From a virus: 35,240 nucleotides of DNA. The DNA is taken from positions 1 through 35,240 of IMG/VR virus record IMGVR_UViG_3300030104_003337. One strand, 5' to 3'. Within the stretch, counting starts at the first letter, position 1, and each line of letters opens with the position of its first letter. The notes under the pieces are model-generated. The model was not told the origin of the DNA and did no database searches. It saw nothing but the letters and a program-made list of their open reading frames with translations. Shown here one piece after another: positions 23,961-31,166 of the stretch. The translations under genes were made by a program, and so were the position numbers.

Positions 23961-25591
23961 GCAGCGGGCGGTGTCCCAGCTGCGGTTTCTCTGGCTTCAG
24001 CATCCGCAAGAACTTTAAGCATTGGGGCTGCTTTCTGGGCCTGTTCAGCGTTCATCATTTCCTGTTGCTGCTGGGCTTGCATTTGCTGCTGTTGAGCTTG
24101 CTGTTCTCTTAATGCACTTACCTCTTCATTACTGCGAATAACCTTGGCGGGCATTCCGGCAACATCAACCAAATACTTCACCAGGCCATCATCATCAATG
24201 TAATCCATAACCGGTAAGGCTTCCCCTAGCTGTAATAAGACCTCAAGACCGCGCATCATGGACTGTAAATCCGTAAGTTTCTGCGCTTTTGCTAATGGAG
24301 AGACATATTCAATATCAATATCCCTGCCCTGTAATTCTTCGGGTGGTGGCTCCAGCTTTCCGTTTCTCAGCATAAGCTTAAAAGAACGGTCAATTAACGG
24401 CTGTAATAATTCAGACTGCAAACGGCCCATCACCGGACCCAATAGCCTCATTTTCTCTTCGTTTCTCTGCAGCACTTCCGTGGCTGTCATTTGCGGTCCA
24501 GACTGTAATTGCAGCTGATCCACATAAAACGCAGCACGAATAGCATTTCTGCGCTGTTCTTCCATAGCAATGCCAATCGGATTGGTAGCACCGGCCTGTA
24601 AAGGTTCAAGCCTGTCTCTGGTTCCAGTCCGATAGAAATTCAATGCGCCTGGGGTAGTACGCACCGGGAGAAGAAAACCATCGTCTGGAACCATAAGGGG
24701 CGGGTCAATCTGCTTTTGGGCAGCCCGAATACTGACTTCGGACATTTTATTGACCATTTTAACGTCCGGTAAGCAGCTCATGGCCGGGGAACGTCCGTAA
24801 ATGGATACACTGTCCTTATTAAATCTTGGTACACAGAAAGGCAGTTCATCAAAACCGCCCTCTCCCAACAGCATTTTACTGTCAGGATGATAGTATAATG
24901 ATCCTACAGGCTTGCGGATTGTCGTTGATCCAAGCTTGTCTTCCCTGGGATACACCACATGAATAACATCATGGTCATTATAAGGATCTTTTTCGAGGTC
25001 TTTCTTAACTTTATCAGGGAGATTATCGTCACCAAAACGCTGCGCTATCTGCCTCGCATTAAGCTGAAACTTTCTATACACCGTATCCACACGGTCATTC
25101 ATATCCTCACTAATGCATATTTCCGCAATGTGCCTGGTGGAAAACCGTAATCCCTGATCATCAAAATCAACAAATAAACAACCCGTGCCGAATACAACAA
25201 GATCATAATATAATTCATGGATTTCCTGTTGAAAATTAGACCGCTGGTATTCCTTGTTAATCAGTTCCGCACAGCCCTCTAGCCATTCATTGGCAGTATC
25301 ATTGGCAGCTAATTCCAAATCACGGTAGCGCATGGAAAACCAGGGACTGGAAGGACTGGTTAACATGCCATGCAAACTAGACGCTAATAATTCCACCGCA
25401 TGAATAGCCGTACTATCATAGATTAATTCGGTTCTTTTATCGCCCTGGGTCCGTCTTTTGGTAATATCAGCCTTTCGGGGAAGCATATAATCAGCTAATT
25501 CTTGCCAATGGCTTTCCCATTGACTGCGCTGCGAATGCAGTTTTTGATACCGCCGGTCTAACGCAACCACCGTTTTGTTTGCACTTGCCAT
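23957..25591 (-). CDS. Portal protein (head-to-tail connector)
   Basis: The 544-aa protein belongs to the bacteriophage head-to-tail connecting family. Visible marks are RRYQKLHSQRSQWESHWQEL, the conserved YDSTAIHAVELLASSLHGML, TSPSSPWFSMRYRDLEL, FGTGCLFVDFDD, then YGRSPAMSCLPDVKMVNKMS and PQMTATEVLQRNEEKMRLLG. A Gln-rich tail ends the protein. It forms the dodecameric portal through which DNA is packed and leaves. The ATG overlaps the stop of the preceding small basic gene (TAATG). Confidence 0.95.
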   Translation of the reverse strand: MASANKTVVALDRRYQKLHSQRSQWESHWQELADYMLPRKADITKRRTQGDKRTELIYDSTAIHAVELLASSLHGMLTSPSSPWFSMRYRDLELAANDTANEWLEGCAELINKEYQRSNFQQEIHELYYDLVVFGTGCLFVDFDDQGLRFSTRHIAEICISEDMNDRVDTVYRKFQLNARQIAQRFGDDNLPDKVKKDLEKDPYNDHDVIHVVYPREDKLGSTTIRKPVGSLYYHPDSKMLLGEGGFDELPFCVPRFNKDSVSIYGRSPAMSCLPDVKMVNKMSEVSIRAAQKQIDPPLMVPDDGFLLPVRTTPGALNFYRTGTRDRLEPLQAGATNPIGIAMEEQRRNAIRAAFYVDQLQLQSGPQMTATEVLQRNEEKMRLLGPVMGRLQSELLQPLIDRSFKLMLRNGKLEPPPEELQGRDIDIEYVSPLAKAQKLTDLQSMMRGLEVLLQLGEALPVMDYIDDDGLVKYLVDVAGMPAKVIRSNEEVSALREQQAQQQQMQAQQQQEMMNAEQAQKAAPMLKVLADAEARETAAGTPPAA

Positions 25592-25785
25592 TAAGCCATT
25601 CCCAACATGGATTGTTTCTTTTTCTTTTTAAGGCCGGCCATACTGCGACCGTGGGTCTTTCCAGCTTGCTTTTGCTGTAATCGCTCCAGCGGATCAACAT
25701 TCATGGAAAAACGCATACTTTCCAGCGGCTGTGACGATAATGACCCCATCATGCCAGCCATATTCTTTTTTTTCTTGCCAAACAT
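25591..25785 (-). CDS. Small lysine-rich protein between terL and portal
   Basis: The 64-aa protein starts MFGKKKKNMAGMMGSLSSQP and ends GLKKKKKQSMLGMA; Lys clusters at both ends flank a short middle with VDPLERLQQKQ. It is methionine- and lysine-rich, with no known fold. Both ends overlap neighbouring genes, so it is translated within the packaging/head operon. Basic clusters might bind DNA or the portal, but this is speculation. Confidence 0.5.
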   Translation of the reverse strand: MFGKKKKNMAGMMGSLSSQPLESMRFSMNVDPLERLQQKQAGKTHGRSMAGLKKKKKQSMLGMA

Positions 25786-26363
25786 TACGCACTCGCCAGT
25801 AAGGATTGAGATGATCCAGGCTGATAGGATGCCAGCATTCCCATTCTTGCCCCTCTTTTTGGCCGTAATCCCGTTTTATCGCTCTTAGAAATGCCCTGGG
25901 AAGGGATGTCAGCCTCATTGGCTATCGTCCCGCCCTTTAATCCTATTTCCACATCTTGCAGCACACTTTGTATTGCCGGCGTGTTTACAGGCTGCTCCTT
26001 CTTTTCTTCTACTACTTCAGCTACTTCTTCCTCTTCTTCTTCAGCAACTTCCGTTACAATAGATTTCTTGGCTGCATTCCTGGCATCAGCCCTGTCATCT
26101 TTATCCTTTTCAGCCTGTGTGCGTGTATCCTCATAAGGACGCATAACATTCTCGCCATTAACTTTAATAACAGCGTTACTTCCCTGTTTCGCCAGTTCAT
26201 CAACTTGCTGCTGTGCGTTTAACTTCCAGTTATCCGTATCAGAACTATCAAGATAATCAGAAGCTGTTAGGTTCTTTTTCTTTTTATCTGATCCAAAATA
26301 ACTGCCCACAACCTGCGTAGCATCCCCTTTCGGTATCCCAAAGAAATCTAAAATACTTCCCAT
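25785..26363 (-). CDS. Uncharacterised acidic/coiled protein after terL
   Basis: The 192-aa protein begins MGSILDFFGIPKGDATQVVG and contains a Lys run (GSDKKKKN), a charged helix (RTQAEKDKDDRADARNAAKK) and a striking acidic stretch of about 14 Glu/Val/Ala residues (VAEEEEEEVAEVVEE). The C-terminus is Gly/Ser-rich (LRPKRGARMGMLASYQPGSS). It overlaps the terL stop. Similar spacer genes between large terminase and portal are common in short-tailed phages and have no known role. No motif permits a better name. Confidence 0.5.
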   Translation of the reverse strand: MGSILDFFGIPKGDATQVVGSYFGSDKKKKNLTASDYLDSSDTDNWKLNAQQQVDELAKQGSNAVIKVNGENVMRPYEDTRTQAEKDKDDRADARNAAKKSIVTEVAEEEEEEVAEVVEEKKEQPVNTPAIQSVLQDVEIGLKGGTIANEADIPSQGISKSDKTGLRPKRGARMGMLASYQPGSSQSLLASA

Positions 26364-27643
26364 TACATCCTCGCTTCAAATGGATTATAAGTCATTTCTG
26401 CCTGTTTTTGCGGGGGCCTGAGACTGCTCGATGTATCCCGATGACCCACCGCAAAGGTACGCCAGGCATCGGCTCCATGAGAAGCCCAGTTATGCACCGG
26501 CGTGGATCTAAATGTACGCATACGCTCGTTATATGCCCTGTGATAATGCCTTAAACTCTCCAAGCCAACCTTACACGCATCACGGTCAAACCAGCATTTC
26601 GGTATGATTATCTTGGCTGCGTGTATGCCATCTTCCAGGGGCAGTTTCGGCACTACTCTGAAATTAATTCCCAGATCATAGGCCGTTTCCCTTCTGGACT
26701 TACCAGAACCCAGCTCTCGCACCTCGATGTCATGGGGAGCATTGTGTGTTCCGTACAAATATCCCCGCTCTTGCAGTATTCTGACATAATACGGTAAGCC
26801 CTCGCCCCTGTTTTCATAATAATCAATCACATGAACGGCACGGCCTACCGTTTGCGTAAACCAAATGGATGTACTGTCATTCACACCCAGATCCCACCAG
26901 GTGTCCACCTTATGACCCTCATCATAAGGCACATGCGTAACCTGACCGTTGGAACTAATCTTTTCTATTTCCTTCGCATAAATAGCACCGGGAACATTCG
27001 CAACCCATGAACACTCATACTCCTGATTATACTGATCCTCAGACATGCTTTTCTTCGCACTGTCCAATTCCTCATCATCAAGAATACCGGTCTCAGAGGC
27101 CTTAAATATGGCCGTGTGCCAGTCATCCGACTCCAGGGCCATTTCATATAACTCATAGAAATGGTTCATGCCCTGGGGCGTTCCAGCCATAATACAGTAG
27201 CCCTTACGGTCACTTAATGCCGGCCGTATCACTTCCGGAAACAAAGACGGTAAAATCTGGCTGTATTCATCCAGAAAAACACCATCCAAATAAATACCCC
27301 TCAATGAATCAGGCTGTTCAGATCCCAGCAGCTGTATCCTCGCACCATTCGGTAAATCGCACCGCAGTTCCGTCTCGTTAAACCGGACCATAGGTATCGC
27401 AGAAGAAAACTGCTTCAAATAATCCCACGCTACCGCTTTCGCCTGTCGATAGGTAGGGGCTATATACGCAAACCTGGGGTTCGGCTTATCGGTCATAATC
27501 GCATCTCTAAGAAGATGATTAATCGCCATAACCGTCTTACCAGCCCTACGATGACAAACCACAACACCCCACCGCTTGGATTGCAGCTTGGCATGTAAAT
27601 CCCTCTGCAATGGACGGGGCGTATACGGGATCTTGATTTGCAT
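26363..27643 (-). CDS. terL: Terminase large subunit
   Basis: The 426-aa packaging motor has both domains. The ATPase part shows Walker A CHRRAGKT (residues 30-37), Walker B GVFLDEYSQI (Asp125, Glu126) and the coupling motif MAGTPQG (152-158). The nuclease part shows three acidic residues in the RNase-H-like fold: Asp251 (WWDLGVND), Asp305 (APHDIEV) and Asp392 (HGADAWR). It cuts concatemers and pumps DNA into proheads. It is somewhat short but complete. The ATG at 27643 is coupled (TGATG) to an 11-residue basic leader ORF. Confidence 0.95.
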   Translation of the reverse strand: MQIKIPYTPRPLQRDLHAKLQSKRWGVVVCHRRAGKTVMAINHLLRDAIMTDKPNPRFAYIAPTYRQAKAVAWDYLKQFSSAIPMVRFNETELRCDLPNGARIQLLGSEQPDSLRGIYLDGVFLDEYSQILPSLFPEVIRPALSDRKGYCIMAGTPQGMNHFYELYEMALESDDWHTAIFKASETGILDDEELDSAKKSMSEDQYNQEYECSWVANVPGAIYAKEIEKISSNGQVTHVPYDEGHKVDTWWDLGVNDSTSIWFTQTVGRAVHVIDYYENRGEGLPYYVRILQERGYLYGTHNAPHDIEVRELGSGKSRRETAYDLGINFRVVPKLPLEDGIHAAKIIIPKCWFDRDACKVGLESLRHYHRAYNERMRTFRSTPVHNWASHGADAWRTFAVGHRDTSSSLRPPQKQAEMTYNPFEARM

Positions 27644-27678
27644 CAGTAGGTCTTCTTCTTTTTCTTCTTCTTTGGCAT
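27643..27678 (-). CDS. 11-residue poly-lysine leader peptide ahead of terL
   Basis: A tiny frame, ATG at 27678 to TGA overlapping the terL ATG, encodes MPKKKKKKKTY. Its codons are an almost pure purine tract (AAG/AAA), which could instead be an S1-type enhancer or AG-rich ribosome site for terL. No good ribosome site precedes its own ATG. The overlap TGATG suggests that, if translated, it couples to terL. Confidence 0.35.
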   Translation of the reverse strand: MPKKKKKKKTY

Positions 27679-27776
27679 GGCTGTGTGTGTTTGGTTGTTG
27701 GATGGGTGATATAACAATACTAGAAGCGCGCGCAATTTTTGGGAGGGTGGGGGTCGGCTGCCCTCATAAAATACTA

Positions 27777-27853
27777 GGTCATAGGTTACAACCCTACGAC
27801 CATCCTCAATAAAATAAGGACATGATTATTCATATTGACATTTCGTTGACATT
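27777..27853. repeat. attP-like repeat cluster far from attP
   Basis: An imperfect dyad, GGTCATAGGTT (27777) facing AACCCTACGACC (27790-27801), matches family B of the attP arm sites. It is followed by two family A sites, ATTGACATT (27834) and GTTGACATT (27845), spaced 11 nt, the same spacing as in attP. The cluster lies in the 369-nt gene-free stretch upstream of terL (27679-28047). No gene or clear promoter is seen there otherwise. Confidence 0.6.
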
Positions 27854-27942
27854 TACGGGCATTCAATTTTAAAAATCAAACCAGGCAGGGGCATACGCGA
27901 ACAGGTAGAAAGTCTATACAATAGAATGGACATCCCCACATT

Positions 27943-28059
27943 CTCATGTCTCTCATAAGCCAGTTCGTACAGTTCGTATAGTTCGTTAGGCATAACACTT
28001 ATAACAGTTATAACATCCACCTACTCTTCCTACTCCCACTACTCCCACTACTCCCTTAC
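27943..28059. repeat. Phased 9-nt repeat array B
   Basis: In one fixed 9-nt phase from 27943, thirteen units form groups: ctcatgtct, ctcataagc; then cagttcgta, cagttcgta, tagttcgtt; then aggcataac, acttataac, agttataac; then atccaccta, ctcttccta, ctcccacta, ctcccacta, ctcccttac. The phase is kept across group borders, as in array A at 932-1084. The array runs into the stop codon region of the 71-aa gene (28048). The third group overlaps the 24-nt sequence found inverted at 22875-22898. Function unknown. Confidence 0.8.
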
Positions 28060-28263
28060 CCTACGCTCAATCCATAGCATCTCATCGTCAGTAACATCAC
28101 TCAGTTCCTTCACAATAATAGGATGCTCATTAAAACTATCTGTGTACTTCACTAGATCATAAGAACCTACAACATCCTTTAGAATAAACTCACGCAAAGT
28201 CCTGATCCTTTCAAAGTGCGTCCTGGTCCACTGTCGTTCTAACATCCATCCAGGGATCATCAC
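28048..28263 (-). CDS. Uncharacterised 71-aa protein after terS
   Basis: The protein reads MMIPGWMLERQWTRTHFERI, REFILKDVVGSYDLVKYTDS and ends EMLWIERRVRE. It is probably a small helical soluble protein. It overlaps the small-terminase stop (TGATGA), so it is coupled to terS. I recognise no family. A packaging accessory role is only suggested by location. Its 3' end is made of the last units of array B. Confidence 0.5.
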   Translation of the reverse strand: MMIPGWMLERQWTRTHFERIRTLREFILKDVVGSYDLVKYTDSFNEHPIIVKELSDVTDDEMLWIERRVRE

Positions 28264-28667
28264 TCCCTCTCCCAGCTCACAGTAATCGTACCGGACTGCG
28301 CCTTACTATCCTGTGGATTATTCCTAATACCACCTAATGGCTGGAGCTGTCTCTTCAGCTTATCCAGGTTATCCAGTTTAATCCTTCTCCATGTAGCTTC
28401 TGCCATTGCTATCTTAGGATCATCAGGTAAGGGCTTATTAATAATATCCCTCATCTGATCCTCAATATGCGCACCCTGTATAGCCCGTGCTTTAGCATAA
28501 GCCTCATACGCTTTATCATTATTCTGCACATATGCAGCAACAGTTTTTCTATGAGGTAAATGCGGAGTATTCTCACACATACTGGTTAAGCTTTCCCCAT
28601 CACATAACCGCTCAATCACTTCAGCAAATATATCCTTGGTAACAATACTGGTTCCTCTAGCTCCCAT
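28260..28667 (-). CDS. terS: Terminase small subunit
   Basis: The 135-aa protein has an N-terminal DNA-binding HTH-like part (TKDIFAEVIERLCDGESLTS, then HLPHRKTVAAYV), a helical middle EAYAKARAIQGAHIEDQMRD, and RIKLDNLDKLKRQLQPLGG with a short tail. 'YAKAR..Q' and the 'D.R.W..KL.P..YG'-like end are typical of small terminases that recognise the packaging site. It stands two genes ahead of terL. Start ATG 28667 follows AGGAAAC and overlaps the HNH stop. Confidence 0.8.
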   Translation of the reverse strand: MGARGTSIVTKDIFAEVIERLCDGESLTSMCENTPHLPHRKTVAAYVQNNDKAYEAYAKARAIQGAHIEDQMRDIINKPLPDDPKIAMAEATWRRIKLDNLDKLKRQLQPLGGIRNNPQDSKAQSGTITVSWERE

Positions 28668-28873
28668 TACTGTTTCCTTCTATTGGCATAAGCTGACAGT
28701 ATGGATAAATTCCTTTTCCCGTTATTCCTTGGGTTACCATCTCGATGATCAATATGCTTTCCATCTCCTTTGGATACTCTGCCTGATCGTTCAGCTGCCC
28801 TTCTATTCTTATTCCTCAACGCTCGTTCCTGTTTCATCCTGGTAGAGCTATGATACTTTTGATATTCACTCAT
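28667..28873 (-). CDS. HNH endonuclease-like protein
   Basis: From ATG 28873 this 68-aa protein has a basic helical start (TRMKQERALRNKNRRAAERS) and the HNH signature GKHIDHRDGNPRNN...NL...(A)NRRK: His40, Asp42, His43, Asn50/51, Asn55, Asn64. Such small HNH proteins sit next to terminase genes and can help cut DNA at packaging; others are homing nucleases. It is short, with no zinc-binding cysteines. A longer upstream reading frame to 28987 is unlikely because the promoter lies at 28992-29019 and the longer part is not protein-like. Confidence 0.75.
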   Translation of the reverse strand: MSEYQKYHSSTRMKQERALRNKNRRAAERSGRVSKGDGKHIDHRDGNPRNNGKRNLSILSAYANRRKQ

Positions 28874-28991
28874 AATTATTCCATAAAAAGACCGGTATCT
28901 GGTGACGAACCAAACACCGGCCAAGTTGGAGTACAATACGATGCAAAATAGGGGATCAGGTTTTACGAACAAAACAGAGCAAATCACCCCT

Positions 28992-29019
28992 ATTATAGTA
29001 TCAATATCTAGTATTTCAG
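28992..29019 (-). promoter_or_regulatory. Promoter of the HNH/terminase operon
   Basis: On the minus strand CTGAAA (29019-29014), a 16-nt spacer and a perfect TATAAT (28997-28992) form a good sigma-70 promoter. A second possible pair, TTGACT-16-TAGATA, overlaps it just upstream. It points towards the HNH gene at 28873, leaving a leader of about 110 nt. The repressor-type operator at 29063 lies about 45 nt upstream of the -35. Confidence 0.65.
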
Positions 29020-29033
29020 TTCATTGAGTCAAT

Positions 29034-29078
29034 ACTAAATGTTGCGCTTTACGCATTTAGTGTGACCTTAAAAGTCAT
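29034..29078. promoter_or_regulatory. Operator O4 with adjacent inverted repeat
   Basis: TGACCTTAAAAGTCAT (29063-29078) is a palindromic site of the repressor-operator family and covers the stop codon of the gene ending at 29075. Right beside it, ACTAAATG (29034-29041) and CATTTAGT (29054-29061) form an inverted repeat with a 12-nt loop; no T run follows, so it is a weak terminator at best or another protein site. Confidence 0.55.
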
Positions 29079-29455
29079 AGAACCATAGGTTTCTTCTGAG
29101 TAATGGTATAATGCAGCCTAATAAGAGCATCCATATAGTTCCTTTTTACTGTCCGTCTATCCTGATGATAAGTTCTTGCCAGGACACTCCACTTCGGACC
29201 ACGCTGTCTAAACGCACCAGAATGCGCTACAGCCCACAATAGTCTTCGATCAGTGTCTGAACACTTTTCTAAGAGAAGGTCTATCGTATGCTCGTATTTG
29301 GTGATCTGGAGCGTTGTTGCCCTTGGTAAGCTAGGAACATAGACCACAGTACCATAACTTAACCATTCGGTTTGATACTCAGGCCATGATGCTAGTTTCT
29401 GCTTTCGTATTGCCGGCGGAAGTCTGCGTTCTGTTTCAGCAGCTTCCATAATCAT
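29075..29455 (-). CDS. DUF6362-like protein, possible late regulator
   Basis: The 126-aa protein contains ETERRLPPAIRKQKLASWPE, the signature of DUF6362 proteins in alphaproteobacterial phages, and ends with a region like a sigma-factor or HTH segment: CSDTDRRLLWAVAHSGAF, WSVLARTYHQDRRTVKRNYM, DALIRLHY. Proteins of this type stand just before terminase genes, which suggests a role in switching on late genes. No catalytic residues are seen. Start ATG 29455 (or 29449) has a weak ribosome site. Confidence 0.6.
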   Translation of the reverse strand: MIMEAAETERRLPPAIRKQKLASWPEYQTEWLSYGTVVYVPSLPRATTLQITKYEHTIDLLLEKCSDTDRRLLWAVAHSGAFRQRGPKWSVLARTYHQDRRTVKRNYMDALIRLHYTITQKKPMVL

Positions 29456-29474
29456 CAGATCGAGTTCTTCAACA

Positions 29475-29798
29475 TTACTTGCGAAAATTAAACTGTCTTT
29501 CCAACTGTTTTAAGAATGTCTCTTTAGCCTTTCCTTCCAGGCTTTGAACATGAGCAATAATCTTTAGAAATTCTGATCTGGATAACTTCTTTTCAGCAAT
29601 TCTCATTATTTTCTGAGATAAGTATTCGACCTTATTATCATAATTAGGATCATTATAATGATCTATAGCATTCTTATAATTTAAGTTAGTATACTTAGCA
29701 GCTTTAGAAATCACTTTTTGGAGGTGATTTCTAAGCTGCTGATAATTATTCTTATTATTATTCTTATTGGGATTATTATAATTAGTGCCATCATCCAT
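29475..29798 (-). CDS. Asn-rich uncharacterised protein
   Basis: The 107-aa protein starts MDDGTNYNNPNKNNNKNNYQ, then becomes helical and basic (LRNHLQKVISKAAKYTNLNY; FLKIIAHVQSLEGKAKETFL). The DNA for the first part is a run of near AAT/TTA triplets, so it could vary in length by slippage. An AAGGT lies upstream of the ATG. The operator at 29842 is 44 nt further upstream, so the gene may be repressor-controlled. I recognise no family. Confidence 0.5.
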   Translation of the reverse strand: MDDGTNYNNPNKNNNKNNYQQLRNHLQKVISKAAKYTNLNYKNAIDHYNDPNYDNKVEYLSQKIMRIAEKKLSRSEFLKIIAHVQSLEGKAKETFLKQLERQFNFRK

Positions 29799-29841
29799 TT
29801 TACCTTGTCAACCCCCTAAATGCCTTATTACGAAATTAGCG

Positions 29842-29857
29842 TGACTTTCAAAGTCAC
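29842..29857. promoter_or_regulatory. Operator O3 between dcm and the Asn-rich gene
   Basis: TGACTTTCAAAGTCAC contains the perfect 15-nt odd palindrome TGACTTT-C-AAAGTCA; with flanks GTGAC...GTCAC it is 17 nt. It is the most symmetrical copy of the operator family (compare 2912, 29063, 31846, 31977) and lies in the 80-nt gap between the methyltransferase stop and the next gene. A weak promoter (TTGAAA-15-TAATAA) may overlap it. Confidence 0.65.
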
Positions 29858-29878
29858 AGATTATGTTATTATTCACCA

Positions 29879-30961
29879 TCAAAAGCTCTCCCTAATCGCT
29901 ATGCCAATACGCTGTGCAATCTGTGGAACAATGGCATTTCCTAGAGCTTTAAGCCTATGTGTTCTGTCTTTCTGACCACTTGCTACCCTTGGTATGTCTA
30001 AAGGCTCGTCCAGCCACGCGGATAACCCATCAGCCACTCGACCCATTCGCTGTTGAGCTGCTTGCTTTCCTTTTGTTGGTTGTTGGTCGGCAACATCCCC
30101 ATTAGTTTCCTTGCTTCTGGCGTGTGACAAGCTACTGCGTCCTGTAGGGTCACTTGATGCCCATTCTGATTTCTCCTGGCTCCCCGTGGACTTGCGTCTG
30201 GTGTCGGCCACATCTGCACCTGGGCATGAAGATTGTGATGCAGTGCTGCTTTCAATCCCTTCCTTTTGATTAATGTTTCCAAGTTTTCCTTTCCTGTCAC
30301 CCTGGGCGTTGCCCACATCATCATGGTTTTCTCGTCCACTTGTTCCCTCAAATTGCTTGGTCTTGATCTCCCCTTTCTGTGACCCTTCTGCATCTTCTCC
30401 GTTGCTTCCTCTGATCTCGGTGGTAGATGATCCATTGTCGTTGGCGTTGCCCAGGTTTTTTGCGATAATCCAGAGTCGATCACGCCTGTGCGGTGCGCCA
30501 ACCGCTTCAGCTGGCAATATATATACCCGTGTTTGGTACTGCGAACCTTGTAAATCATGCAAAACTTCATCAAGGCCGAGGGAAATGTGGCCAGCAACGT
30601 TCTCGAAAACGCATACATCAAATCGTTCTTGTTGAATAATTCTAAGTATCCACGGCCAGATATGGCGAGGGTCTTCTGTGCCTCTTTTTTGTCCGGCAAC
30701 ACTGAAGGGCTGACAGGGGTATCCGGCTGTGAGGATACGTTTTCTTCCGTTTGATCTGGGAATAAAGGCATTTGTGTCATCTGCTAGTTCCTTAACATCA
30801 TTACAAATTGGTACGTTAGGCCAGTGCTTCTTCAAGACCTTCTGACAGTATTCATCGATCTCGCAGAACAGTACGGGTTCGCTCAGTTTTGCCCATTGAA
30901 AACCAAGACTAAACCCACCAATGCCGGAACATAAATCAACGTGTTCCCAAAGATCTGTCAT
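29879..30961 (-). CDS. dcm: DNA cytosine-C5 methyltransferase
   Basis: The 360-aa enzyme should methylate cytosine in phage DNA, probably to escape host restriction. The motifs are in order: I, DLCSGIGGFSLGF (9-21); IV, AGYPCQPFSVAG with catalytic Cys83; VI, FENVAGH (119-125); VIII, GAPHRRDRLWII (155-166); X, LKALGNAIVPQIAQRIG near the end. The target-recognition stretch (about residues 170-310) is low-complexity and hydrophilic, with recurring 'VADT', 'VGNA', 'LGNA'. This same stretch codes a convincing protein in the +1 frame (next entry), which may explain its composition. The start ATGA overlaps the preceding small ORF. Confidence 0.95.
   Translation of the reverse strand: MTDLWEHVDLCSGIGGFSLGFQWAKLSEPVLFCEIDEYCQKVLKKHWPNVPICNDVKELADDTNAFIPRSNGRKRILTAGYPCQPFSVAGQKRGTEDPRHIWPWILRIIQQERFDVCVFENVAGHISLGLDEVLHDLQGSQYQTRVYILPAEAVGAPHRRDRLWIIAKNLGNANDNGSSTTEIRGSNGEDAEGSQKGEIKTKQFEGTSGRENHDDVGNAQGDRKGKLGNINQKEGIESSTASQSSCPGADVADTRRKSTGSQEKSEWASSDPTGRSSLSHARSKETNGDVADQQPTKGKQAAQQRMGRVADGLSAWLDEPLDIPRVASGQKDRTHRLKALGNAIVPQIAQRIGIAIRESF
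29998..30780 (-). CDS. Nested ORF in the methyltransferase gene ('WATP/PSNLREQV' protein)
   Basis: In the +1 frame relative to dcm, 260 codons run from ATG 30780 to a stop at 29998. The product looks real: TWATPTTMDHLPPRSEEA, RPSNLREQV, MMWATPRVTGKENLETL, QMWPTPDASPRG and the ending LNSEWVEWLMGYPRGWTSL. These blocks are familiar from phage methyltransferase-associated proteins and from target-recognition regions of other cytosine methyltransferases. The strand is the same as dcm. The first ~100 residues (from MTQMPLFPDQTEENVSSQPD) are less certain. It may be a separate protein or supply an alternative C-terminus by frameshift. Confidence 0.6.
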   Translation of the reverse strand: MTQMPLFPDQTEENVSSQPDTPVSPSVLPDKKEAQKTLAISGRGYLELFNKNDLMYAFSRTLLATFPSALMKFCMIYKVRSTKHGYIYCQLKRLAHRTGVIDSGLSQKTWATPTTMDHLPPRSEEATEKMQKGHRKGRSRPSNLREQVDEKTMMMWATPRVTGKENLETLIKRKGLKAALHHNLHAQVQMWPTPDASPRGARRNQNGHQVTLQDAVACHTPEARKLMGMLPTNNQQKESKQLNSEWVEWLMGYPRGWTSL

Positions 30962-31166
30962 TGCAGTTCTTCCGGTCTTGATGGTGGAATAGCACTGTAA
31001 TGGGCATGTCTTTCATAATGCTCATACCAAAAAGAAAAGCTCTCATCATGCGGTGTGCATGGGATATGAATGTTATGATGGGTGAACTGAAGCAGCTGCT
31101 TAACCACTTCAATGCATTGTTCTGGGTTTGGAAACTCTAAAAGAAGAACAGCTAGTTGGATTTCAT
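30958..31166 (-). CDS. Small ORF between VRR-NUC and dcm with a disrupted start
   Basis: A frame open from 31188 to TGA 30958 reads EIQLAVLLLEFPNPEQCIEV, VKQLLQFTHHNIHIPCTP, SFWYEHYERHAHYS, ending PSRPEELQ. It looks like a real ~67-aa protein and its stop overlaps the dcm ATG (ATGA). But it has no start codon in frame before a GTG well inside. ATG 31166, after GGGAAAG, is in the other frame: adding one A to the run after it would give MKIQLAVLLLEF. So either the start is broken by an indel, the sequence has an error, or a frameshift is used. Confidence 0.4.

Noticed and set aside
28874-28987. N-terminal extension of the HNH protein
   Set aside because: It is Cys/Phe/Val-rich with no likeness to HNH proteins, would start within the promoter region and has no ribosome site.
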